From NCBI GenBank assembly GCA_033239125.1, contig BSWB01000008.1:16460001-16524000 (forward strand): a stretch of DNA of 64,000 nt. Direction: 5' to 3'. Source of the DNA: Fagopyrum homotropicum (lineage: Eukaryota > Streptophyta > Magnoliopsida > Caryophyllales > Polygonaceae). Below the pieces are notes generated by a model. That model was not told the origin of the DNA, did no database searches, and saw only the letters and a program-made list of their open reading frames with translations. The first letter of the stretch is position 1. Every line of letters begins with the position of its first letter. Of this stretch, positions 22,417-33,177 are shown piece after piece. The translations under genes and the position numbers were made by a program.

Positions 22417-23331
22417 CCGTTTTATTTGTGTTAAGTCTTCCATCATCACATATTCAAATATATATACTCAAGGTGGAGTTTTCATAATGTTTGTGGAAGA
22501 ATTACCCAAACCATCGTTCTCAACGAATTTGGTCTCCTTAGTCTTTTGTCTGTCCCTTTCGGCCTTGTATGTTTCCACCAAGTGTGGTGCTGTATGGCAT
22601 GCTCTTTGCCAATACTCAGTCATACCGCACCTATAGTATATACTTATATATTTGTTATAGGGTCTTTTATGACCCGTTTGGACCTTCTGCTTATCATTCC
22701 CCCTTTGGTCATGAGTACGTTGATTGTTATAACGACCCTCATTGTGATTTTGACCACGACTATGACCATCTTGTGGACCTCGTCCACCATAACCGCCACG
22801 ACCACGACCACCACGCCCTCGGACACGTCCATAGCCACGACCATTAAAATGATTCCAATCCCTCTAGCATTTTCATCCTTTGGCGGTTTATTTGTGGCGT
22901 TGGCTTCTGGAACTATTGTTGAACCGGTCGGTCTCATGTTATGGTTCTTTATTAGAAGCTCATTGGTCTTTTCCGCCACCAACTAAACCTTTAATAGGTC
23001 AAAGTACCTCTTAAAGCCTCTCGATCTCTTTGTATTGTTGTTGTAACAATATATTTGATGGGTGCATGGTGGATAAATTTCTCTCCAATATCTCATGTCT
23101 CACGGCCACATAGTCTCAATTGGGACATGACCCTGTGCACAACAGTGTTATACTCACTGATGGACTTAAAGTCCTAGAACCTCAAGTTGTTTCACTCGTG
23201 TAGTGCTTGCAGGAGTAAGACTTCATTTTGATGCTCATAGCGTTATTTCAGGCTTTTCCATGACTCCCTTGGATCTTCCACAAACAAGTACTCAGTTTTG
23301 AGACTTTTGTGGATGTGATGGTGAAGGAATA
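22417..23331 (-). pseudogene. Copia-1 gag, C-terminal part, broken
   Basis: On the minus strand: KNHNMRPTGSTIVPEANATN (about 22955-22895), then after a frameshift near 22860 a Gly-Arg-rich stretch (GRGGRGRGGYGGRG), then a zinc-knuckle position and VETYKAERDRQ. The knuckle has lost two ligands: the first Cys is Tyr (YYRC) and the His is Tyr (GMTEYWQRAC). Upstream gag (to 23331) is decayed and stops at the Athila-1 LTR. The 5' half of Copia-1 is not found on the far side of Athila-1. Confidence 0.75.
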
Positions 23332-25058
23332 TGTTGTTGTATTTTTTGGATGTGAAAGCTAAGAAAATCCGAGGCAAGAGTGCAAAGAACTCGTTCGCCC
23401 AAAACATCCACACAAAGTCTTAAATTTATAAACTCGAACTAAAATCCTAAACAACTATCCAACCCGCAGTGTACAGATCGCAAAGTAGAAAGGAAAGCAT
23501 TCCGAGGTCGAATACAAAGACCGAGGTGAGATTAAATCAAGCAATGATCATGGATAGTAAAAGCCTAATATGAGAAAAGAGATGGAAACAAAGAAATGAA
23601 AATCATATGTTTTTGATGGGTTTTGGGGTGATCAAGAAAAGATCACATTGATATTACATCTTGTGTTTGTTTGGTTGTTTGGTTGACATTGTTGTTGATT
23701 GTGATCTTTTCTTGATCACCCCAAAACCGGGTAAAACTTTAGGAACCTAAGGTTGGAAATTCTACACAAACCGGATTACTACCTAGGGGTCAAGCCTCTC
23801 CTTACCGGGTAAGTCTCAGAAAAGAAAGTCCTAAGCAACAATCCTAGCACATTCAATCCAATAGCGGCTGTTGAGGCTCACTAATACCTAATGTTTGTCA
23901 TCTTCTATACCTAAGAGCGGGAATTACCGAGTAAGTCTCATCCCTTACCTATTTTACTTACATAAGTCACCCTAATGCTAGATTAGGCTCAACTAACACT
24001 AGGATTTCAACTCTCAAACCCCCTAACATGAAGATATAACACTATAGGAACAACCACTCACACACCTCGGGTGGATCAAGAACACCTCGGCCGAAGTGGT
24101 TGAAGAATAGGCCGAGATTATAAGCCGAGCTAGGTATCTCGAGCAAGCAACTTTCCTAAGATGCATCTAAGCCCAATCTATCATTATCCTAGTCATAACC
24201 TTTCATCTATCTCGGTAGAATCACATGCTACTTAGGCAACAACAATCATCTCAAGTTCATTCATCATCAAAATAGCAAACATGCATGCCATAGCTAGATA
24301 AAGGTAAGAGAAGCAAAATAAACCAAGAACGAGCTGAATAATAAGTTTAGAATGAACTTACAATCATCCAAGAGTAGCTTCAAAACGAGTTCAACAATCC
24401 CTACAACTTTCCTCACTACAAGACTCTAAAAAACTCACTCAAAAGCTATGCAAATGGTGTTCTTCTCTTCTCTTCAATGGAGTCTCCTTTCTTCTCTTCT
24501 CCACACTTTTCATTTCAAACTTTGGAATGTTAGAGAATGCTATGAATTGGAAGAATACCTGCAACAAAATGTCTAGGCTGCAACAAGACACTTCTCCTCC
24601 ATCATGGGAGATAAAATCGTGGGCTGGAAGAAGAGTGAGCCAAGTGTTGTGGGGGACCAGCGGACGATCTCGGATGACCCAGAAAGCATCTCGGCCGAGA
24701 TGGGTGAGTGCTGGACCGAGATGAAGGGCTGCATGGCTCATGGCTAAACACAATCCGATGCATGGCTCGAACCCCACTAAGGTCAATTTCTTCTTCTTTT
24801 CTTTTTCTTTTCTTCATGCTTGTTCCATTGGAACCTTGAATCCGAGCCATCGCGAGGTTTAATCCTCGGATATGATCAATAATGCATGAAAGCTCCCCAA
24901 AATACCTACAAAACCAATAAATGCTCGTGTAGACGTCTATTCCGATGATATGACTCGATAAAGCATAAAACGTTCTGAACATGTGCAAAACCATGCATGA
25001 ATGAATGTAAAAACTACCTAAAAGAGTGTCTAATCTAGTGTCATAAATCACGTCATCA
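23332..25058 (-). mobile_element. Athila-1 3' LTR
   Basis: Plus-strand ends are TGTTGTTGTATT and CGTCATCA, with a GTATGGGG polypurine tract beside it on the minus strand (25071-25064); the true start may be up to 5 nt further. It pairs with the LTR at 33178 over most of its length (for example ATCCGAGGCAAGAGTG, ACACCTCGGCCGAAGTGG). It differs by an inverted 54-bp segment at 23647-23700 and a missing stretch of about 200 bp. Contains a 16-bp palindrome at 24687-24702. Confidence 0.85.
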
Positions 25059-25063
25059 AAAGA

Positions 25064-26260
25064 CCCCATACTTGTCGCTTGCTCGTCCCCGAGCAAGGTC
25101 CAAATGTAGGCTACGAGATGGCGTGAGTTATGAATGCGGAAAAACAAAAAATCTTTTTGGAATTGTACTTCAAGTCTAGGTCACCTTCATAGTTACGTTT
25201 CATGGCAATGGATGAGCAATCATGGATTAAAAGATAGAGACACGGAAAGACAATCACACTTAACTTGAAAACATGCATGAAAGGCAAAAAATGAGATTGT
25301 CAAGATGATCATGTGAATATCCTATCTAGATCACTAAGTCATACACCTATGCAAATAGGTCACAAGGACTTAAAAATGAAGAGGCCAAGAAACATGATGA
25401 TAGGGTGGGAATTTCTAAGGTTAAGTGGTGCTAATCCGGGAAAGGAACTTATCACTACTTCATTTTTGTTCTTCATCCACCAAAGTGTAATTTTCTCCTT
25501 CTTTTCTTTCTTTTTCTTTTTTCTTTTTCATTTTTTTCATTTTTATTTTTGAGACAATGTCATTGGTGTACAAAAGCCTAAACATCGGTGATTAGCGGAC
25601 CTCGGAATTTTTCCGAGATGCCTCACACCGGGCACACATACCAAGGCTCGTTAGGACATTCAGTTTATCCGACTTTGGCAAGACACAAACACCCGATTAT
25701 GTGAATGGTGCCGAGTTACTCGTCATCAAAACCAAAGTCCCCAAACCTATATTTTTTTTTACAATTTCACAACACATTTAACTTCTTCATCCACAACATT
25801 CATTCACTTCACATCACCCCACACTTGCTTTTTACACACCCACTATCATGCTCCTATTCTCGGATGGGTCAAAAGAGGTCAAATTTTTAATCAAGTGAGG
25901 TGCTCAAACAACATGATCAAGACGAGAAGAAGAGAGATGAATTGCTTAATCATTCCTAGATGATGTGCAAGAACTAGCATGTAATTTTGACTATCAATTC
26001 TCAATCCAATCAAAACAAACATCATCATCACAATTCATACATGGGATTCAAGAGAAGTATTCAAGTCCACATATGCATGTATTCATCCAACACACAAGGC
26101 CATCCATAGCCAATCCACAAAACAAAATTCATCATTAGGGTCATATCTATACTTAGAAGCACGAAAATTTATAAATATTTGGATTTTTTTTGGATTTTTG
26201 ACATATGTATATACAATGCAAAACATGATAAGAAACGTGTGACTAAGAAATGAAACTATC
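25064..26260. other. Athila-1 3' non-coding region, proximal part
   Basis: Between the 3' LTR and the inserted solo LTR. It includes a pyrimidine-rich run (25490-25550) and no domain. The region resumes at 29457-30009 after the solo LTR. Confidence 0.6.
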
Positions 26261-26265
26261 CTAGA

Positions 26266-29200
26266 TGTAACACCCCAAATTCTGAGAACTCGGGGAGCTA
26301 CTGGTTAGGACCTCACAATGGGTCCCGACCTTAGTTTGACAACAATTTTACTAGGATCTTACAACAAGGCACAAAAGTATTTAAAACATTTGAAAAAATA
26401 AAACAATATATACATGAAGAATATGTATCAGCCTTACAAAGCAAATGTACCAAAACGACATATATGAAGAACAAAAGACATTCCCGTCCCCAACTAAAAT
26501 GAGTACGTGGACCCGGTTGACCATTCCCTCCGGATCTCTCTACAACTGTCTTAACCTGCAAGGCATCTACAAGCGGTATAAAACCGTTAGCTAACATTCT
26601 ATGCATAAGTATAAAGGTAAAAGCACAAACACACAATATACACAATCAACGTGCAACACTCAATCCTTTTATTATCTTTAATTAGGTGATAGGTTATTAC
26701 TAATGATACTTATTTTGTGACACGAGGGATTCTCAAACCTCGCCCCTGTCCCCGTTTACCAACGCGGAATGGTACTAATGCATTTGACCGTCTACTTGAC
26801 TGGGGTGGTCGCATGGAACCTCCTAGACTCTCGCAGGAGCTAGGCAGATGATGTCACGACCCGTTATCATACACTTGGGTCAATTACACAATATGCTAAA
26901 GTCGGCCTATTCCGGTTTTGTTATTTATCTTAACTAACAAACACCACTCATACACATCACACTCATACAAAAAGCCAGCTAAGTAAGTCCGTGGACTTAC
27001 CAGAATCAAATCTCGACTCTCTTAATCACAACTCAATCGGTAGCTGCAGAAACTCGGTTGCCTGTCAAAGGAGGCAAGTGGGTCAACACATTTCCCTAGG
27101 TACTTAGAAATCTAAAACTCCTAAGATGTAAGATCTTATTTGAAAAGAAACTATTACAGTACTCATTTAGGGTAAAAACTAGAGAAACTACACACTTTTC
27201 TATTTCCCGAAAAGTCACTAAGGTCCAACTTCAGCTCCAAATATGAAACTAGAATAAACTTATAAAAATTCCGAAATAATTCTCTAAATTATCTATGATA
27301 TCCAATCTACTCATAGGAGCAAGAATTTCTTAAAACTATTCAACTATCACTTCTACAAAAATCCTTAAAGTTGGCTACAACACTAAAAATGTCCTATACT
27401 TAGTCAAAATTCACTGCTGGAAAAGCAGCTCAACTACTCTACTTTGGGGACTTATAACTTTTAATCCGACCGTTCATTTCTTCTCAAATTTTAACATAGT
27501 AAACTACATATATCCATCTATGATCTATCAAATTTTCAACGGTGGATCTTCAATACAACTCCTTAACATAGGTCTACAATATCGACAGTTTCCAACTTCC
27601 CAAAACTGAAGAAAACACCATTTATTTACAACAGATTTGTTTTTACTATTTTTGACACCCTCTTCTAACCCCAACTAATTATTGATCCCAAGGTCCTAAG
27701 TTCATCAGCAGCACACAATACACTCTAACTTATTCCATTACAGAAGCTACGTAATCAAGGGAAGGAGATCTAGTTATTCCACACTTAAGAAATTCAGTAA
27801 ACACTTAACAAACAACACACTGTCCTAACTTTGAAAAAATCATAACTCCTAAACCACTTGTTGAATTTATCTCAAATTTTGGTATGTTCTACTATAAAAT
27901 CTTATCTATGATATATCCAAAATTCAGCAGAAAAGGAGGTCAAAAGCCTATCCAAAACCATCTCACAAAACTGCATCACATGTTGTTTTCTCAACACTCA
28001 GCACACTAATAAAAACAACATGAGGAGTCAACTTTGCAACATCATAACTCTCAAATCGTAACTCTGATTCTTCTAAAATTTTAGTATGATTTACTATGCA
28101 ATACCGTCTATGACATATCTGAAAACCAACCAAAAAGAAGAAGTCTAACTTACCCAAATCTGGACCCGAAGTTGATTGTTTGTCACTTCCGAAATTTCAG
28201 AAAACGCATGCATTTTTACTGCTGTCCTACAGAAGTTCTGAGCAGGTTTAGGAGACATCAAAGACACTCATTAGGCATGAAGTACATGGAAATAAGTGCA
28301 AGGAAGATGAGGGTATCAACCTTACTCGATTCCAAGACTCGAAGGCACATGAATGACAACACCAAGGCTGCTGCAGATCGGATCTGGGCTCCTCGTAATC
28401 AATGGTATGTTGGATGGACAGAAGAGAAACAGCCCGCTGGTGCTGCGTTTGGGGTCACCAGAAGGAGAAGCAACCAGTCCGGGTGCTAGTTTGGGTCGAC
28501 AAAAGGAAGAGAGTGGCACACCTGTGCAGGAGGGAGCGACTAGTTCCTCCTGGCTCGTGTTGTGCGACAGATGAAAGGAAAAGAGGTGGCTCAGGCGGAG
28601 ATGGGTCGATCTGTAAACTGAGTGGAAGGGAAGAGAGATGATGCACTTACTGGTTCGCTCGATGCTCATGAGCATGTGCCGATCGGTTGGGAAAGGAAGT
28701 TGCTGGTCGCTGCACAACAACATCGTCTTCAGAAGGCAAGTGTGGCCTGCGATTAAGCGGAATCAAAGGGAATGGAATCTGGCGTGTTGTACGTGCAAGG
28801 GTTTGCAACTGAACGTGGACATGTAGGGGAATAAGGAAGAGGAAACATCCGTAACATCTGCTACAGCTTGGCTCCTGGGCTGCGAGGCAAGGAAACAGCC
28901 GGTTCATCTTCTCCCTAGGCTGCCAGCGCCTGCTCCAGTGACGTGGGCTGTGTTCTGGGCTGAAGCTACTGCTGGACGTGCTAGGCCGAGTGCTCTCCCA
29001 AGGACCATGTTGGGCTGGACAAAGGCCAAACTGCTGGAGTAGGCTGACGGACTAGGCTACAGCTGGGCTGAAACTTTGTAGAAAGAGTGGGCTGAGTTTA
29101 TCAAGCCTTGTCAAAACCTTGTCAACAGCTTGTCATAGCCATGCATGGCTTTGTCACGAATTTGTCATGGCCTCGTCATAACTCGTCAAGGTCTCGTCTT

Positions 29201-29451
29201 GACTTCGTCCTTGGCTCGTCTTGATCTCGTCACTAGGGCGTCATGACTTTGTCAAAGACAAGTCATGCTATACACTAGGGTTTGGAATAGGGGTTGCTAC
29301 TAATAAAATTTTATCATTTTATGTGAAGTGATATTACATAAAATGATAAAATTTTGACATATAGTGTCCAATTACGTAGACAGCTAAGGATCAAAAGATC
29401 GAAATCCGGTTTGCTACGGAATTAAACGGAATAAAAATTCCGGATGTTACA
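26266..29451 (-). mobile_element. Tekay-type solo LTR 1 (3186 bp)
   Basis: Ends TGTAACACCCC (26266) and GGATGTTACA (29451) are flanked by perfect 5-bp repeats CTAGA (26261-26265 and 29452-29456). No internal gag-pol is present, so it is a solo LTR left by recombination between two LTRs. By comparison with the LTRs at 14767 and 40358 it points to the minus strand. Family blocks: CGGTATAAAACCGTTAG (from 26574), CCGTTATCATACACTTGGG (about 26863-26881) and the donor hairpin at 26983. A GC-richer part at 28320-29240 gives chance open frames. A GTCA-type array (29098-29275) and a 20-bp hairpin (29305-29355) lie near its U3 end. Confidence 0.93.
26983..27000 (-). promoter_or_regulatory. LTR donor hairpin, solo LTR 1
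   Basis: Perfect 8-bp arms GTAAGTCC-GT-GGACTTAC. In LTR sense the 5' arm follows CTG, giving CTG|GTAAGT. Confidence 0.5.
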
Positions 29452-29456
29452 CTAGA

Positions 29457-30009
29457 TGCGATCATGCAACGGATCATAAAAACCCCACCCTATACTTAAG
29501 AACCACATTGTCCCCAATGTGAAAGTTAAATAGAGAGTGAAAGAGGTCCTCACAATGTAAAATGTCGGTATTCCGGTTCACTCAAGTGGAGATGAAAGTG
29601 CAAGCTGCATCCATGAAGTACGGGCACACACCAAGGAAAACATTGCTCAACAGAGGGATCTCGGACCATCACCAGGGCATCTAGACCGAGGTCCAGACCA
29701 AGGTGAGGTTCTTTTGAGTTCATCTCGGTTGGCTCTAGCACCATGTTGGTCGATATGTGATCCAACTTCTACCATGCCTAAGTGCTTGGATCTTGCACTT
29801 CACTCCAATGAATCCATAAGGTCCACAATGGCCTCCAACAACATCAACACATCAAAACTCCTACAACCTATCATCAAAGACAAAAGAAAACACACACAAA
29901 AGCAAAAACAAAAACAAAAGCAAAACGAAAAGGGAAAGATATCTACCAATGGATTGCCTCCCACCAAGCGCTTCTTTAAGGTCATTAGCTTGACCAAATT
30001 TCGGAGCTT
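29457..30009. other. Athila-1 3' non-coding region, distal part
   Basis: Continues the region cut at 26265. It holds a Lys/Gln-type A-rich repeat (about 29880-29930) and no recognisable protein. Confidence 0.6.
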
Positions 30010-31787
30010 CTACTCAAGGTGAATCGAGACAAACACATCAAACGGGGCTTCCCGGATGTACTTCTTCAACCGGTGCCCATTCACCTTAAAGTTACCATAA
30101 TGATCTCCTCCAATTTCAACCGCTCCATGAGGAAGGACCTTCCTCACCACATACGGGCCAATCCATCTTGACATGAGCTTTCCGGGGAAGAGACATAACC
30201 TTGAGTTAAAGAGAAGGACCAAGTCTCCTTCACTCAACTCGTTCGGTATGAGGCGCTTGTCATGTCAACGCTTGGTTCTCTCTTTGTAGATTCGGGCATT
30301 CTAAGCATCAAGTCTAAGCTCCTCAAGTGCATTAATATCTAGCAATATCTTCTCACCGGCCTCCTTAATATCAAAGTTCAACCATTTTATAGCCCAAAAC
30401 GCTCTATGCTCCATTTCGACCGGGAGATGGCATGACTTGCCATAGACCAACTTGTAGGGGGGTTGTTCCAATTGGTGTCTTGAAGGCGGTTCTAGATGCT
30501 CACAAAGCATCATCAAGCCTCATGGCCCAATCCTTTATACCCCTTAACACCGTCTTCTCTAAAATCCCCTTGATCTTCCGGTTGGAGATCTCGACTTGGC
30601 CACTTGTTTGAGGGTGATAAGGTGTTGCAACCTTGTGAGTCACCCCATACTTGGCCAATAAAGCTCCACAGTTCCTAGCAATGAAGTGATTCCCTCCATC
30701 ACTTATAACCGCTCTTGGTGTTCCGAATCTCAGGAAGATCACTCGGTTGAAGAACCGCACCACTACCTTGGCGTCATTTGTGGAAGAGACAATTGCTTCC
30801 ACCCACCTAGATACGTAGTCCACCGCCAAGAGGATCTAGAGGTTTCCACATGAAAAGAGGAATGGACCCATGAAGTCCACACCTCAAACGTTAAATATCT
30901 CCACCTCTTGAATATTGTTCAATGGCATCTCGTTTCTCCTTGAAATGTTGCCCGTCCTTTTACAAGCGTCACATGCCACAACAAAATTTTGTACATCACG
31001 AAACAAGTTAGGCCAATAAAATCCGGATTGCAATACCTTGGCACAAGTCTTATGTGATCTTGCATGCCCTCCACATGGTAGAGAATGGCAATGCCGGATC
31101 ACGCTTTCCATTTCATCCTCCGGAATACATCTTTGGAATACTCCATCCGCTCCTCTCTTGAACAAGAGAGGTTCACTCCAAAAGTAGTGCCTCACGTCTT
31201 TGAAAAATTTCTTTCTTTGGGCAAAGGACAAACCCGGAAGCACTTCTTCACATACCAAGTAGTTCACAATATCCTTGAACCATGTCTCTCTTCCTCTAGA
31301 CACTTGGAGTAGACATTCCTCCACCACTTGCAATTGCTCATCCCGGAATGAGTCCTCAATCGGGATCTCATCTCTCTCAAACTCCAAGGGAGAAAGTCTA
31401 CTAAGGTGGTCCGCAACGCAGTGTTCAGACCCCTTCTTATCTCTAATCTCCAAATCAAGTTCTTGGAGAATAAGGATCCCCCAGATCAATCGAGGTTTGG
31501 CATCCTTATTTGTGAGTAAATGATGGATCACAACATGATCCATGTACACTATCACCTTGGCTCCTACTAGGTATGACCGGAACTTCTCAAAAGCATACAC
31601 AACCGCTAGCAACTCCTTCTCGGTGGTGGCATAGTTGAGTTGGGACTTATCTAGCGTCTTGCTAGCATAATAAATGACACGTGTAAGCCCATCTTTTCTT
31701 TGTCCAAGAACGGCCCTAAGGCCACATCACTCGCATCACACATCACCTCAAACGGTAAACTACAATCCGGAGGTTGCATAATCGGGG
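30010..31787 (-). pseudogene. Athila-1 RNase H and integrase, broken
   Basis: Minus-strand order: RNase H with CDASD (about 31735) and a KGSEHCVADHLSRL end; integrase zinc domain with the HHCC set spread over HCHSLPCGGHARSHKTC and CDACKR (about 31110-30950); integrase core with D in AVDYVSRW, D in VISDGGNHF and E in GQVEISNR (30829-30590); and a C-terminal LMSRWIGPYVVRKVLPHG part (30237-30010). In-frame stops and frameshifts lie at about 31620-31650, 30830-30884, 30500 and 30237-30301. The RNase H starts directly at the gag junction (31787), so RT and protease are gone. Confidence 0.88.
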
Positions 31788-33099
31788 CGGTAGTTGTTGA
31801 AGTTCCTATTATTGTTGAAGTTCCTAGGGCCTTGGTACCCTTCATTGAAGTTGTTCCTCCCCATATAACTCACATCTTCCTCCTTAGAGGACAAGTTTTC
31901 TTGAGCTTGAACTTTCACTTAAGGGTTTGCTTGATTCTTCAAAGTGGTAGCACACAACTCTCTTAAGGACTTTAACTCATTGTTGATGGCATCAAGCTTG
32001 AAATTGCTCATGGTTACATCACTAACTTCATAAGCTCCCGGTCTTCTCTCATCACTCTTCCTATGGGAGTATTTATAAATCACCAATGCTTGCTTCTCTA
32101 GAAACTCCCAAGCCTCATCCACATTCTTCTCCATAAATGTACCTCCGGAAAGTGATTGGAGCTTGAATTGACTATCTTCATCAAGCCCCTTGAAGTAAAT
32201 CTCCAACAACTCTATATCTTCGGAATTCCATGGTGTGGACAATCTAGGAGGAGATCCTTGAATCTCTCCCAATATTTGAATAGGCTCTCTCTATCCTTCA
32301 CGGTGAAGGCATTTATCTTCCCTCTTAGCTCGGTTGTCTTGGAAGGTGGGAAGAAATTTGTCAAGAACTCGGTTGTCATCTCTTACCAAGTGGCCACTCG
32401 TCCTTGTGGTATGGATTGGTACCAAGCCAAGGCCTTATCCTTAAGTGAGAAGGAAAAAGCCCTAAGCTTATGGTTGTTGTTCTCCAATCTAGGCGGTCTA
32501 ATAGTCTTCATCAAAATCTCGTAATTCATCAAGTGTTTATGAGGCGACTCTCCTTCCATCCCTCCAAATTGGTTATGCCTAATCATTTTTAGCACTTGAG
32601 GACGGAGCTCGTAGTCATGAGCTGCGGGATCTCCTAAATTGGCACCCGGATGGTGTACCCTTTGAGCCAGATCCATGCGTTGGCCAAGTGTTTGTGGATC
32701 CTCAATAATAATTAGCTCAAACTGAACATGCGCCGCCGGTTGAGGCAGTGGTGGAGGCGGTGGTTGACGAAGATTAAGCTTCCTTTGCTTAAAAGCTTGC
32801 CTAATTTCTTCAATCTCCCTCCTAAAAGCTTCTTGCCTCTCGTTTGCAAGTCTCCTCTCATTTTTAAAAGCTTATTCCCTAAGCCTTATTTCCTCTCTTG
32901 TTGCATCCAATACAGCCCTAAGGTTTGCTTCGGCCATCCCTTTCTTCTCCTTAGTACGTTTGGATCTAGTCTTAGGGGTTTTATCCGGTTCAGGATCGAA
33001 TGGAGCAAAATCCTTATCACGAGATCTTCGTATGCACCTAAAGAATGGGAGATGTCCTGAAAAATAAAAAAGACACAAAACAAACAAGATCACACGCAA
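31788..33099 (-). pseudogene. Athila-1 gag, broken
   Basis: Starts near 33083. On the minus strand it holds NQFGGMEGESPHKHL, LRAFSFSLKDKALAWYQSIP (32676-32383), a frameshift near 32280-32380, and ELLEIYFKGLDEDSQ with AWEFLEKQA (32272-31919). These are typical Athila gag blocks. It ends in an Asn/Arg/Phe repeat (NFNNNRNFNNYRP) and joins RNase H at about 31787. Confidence 0.85.
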
Positions 33100-33153
33100 A
33101 AGAAAGACCTAAACTATAAACAATCACAACACAATGATTCAATCTTAACCTAA

Positions 33154-33171
33154 TCCCCGGCAACGGCGCCA
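33154..33171 (-). other. Athila-1 primer binding site (Asp tRNA)
   Basis: The minus strand reads TGGCGCCGTTGCCGGGGA, the standard Athila-type site complementary to tRNA-Asp. It lies 6 nt from the LTR end at 33178. Confidence 0.9.
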
Positions 33172-33177
33172 AAAACT

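Noticed and set aside
22546..22986. Plus-strand frame rich in Thr/Ile with His-Asp-rich overlapping frame
   Set aside because: These are the reverse reading of the Gly-Arg-rich gag segment of Copia-1.
28172..28907. Several overlapping frames up to 133 aa on both strands
   Set aside because: They lie in the GC-richer part of a solo LTR, overlap each other and match no domain.
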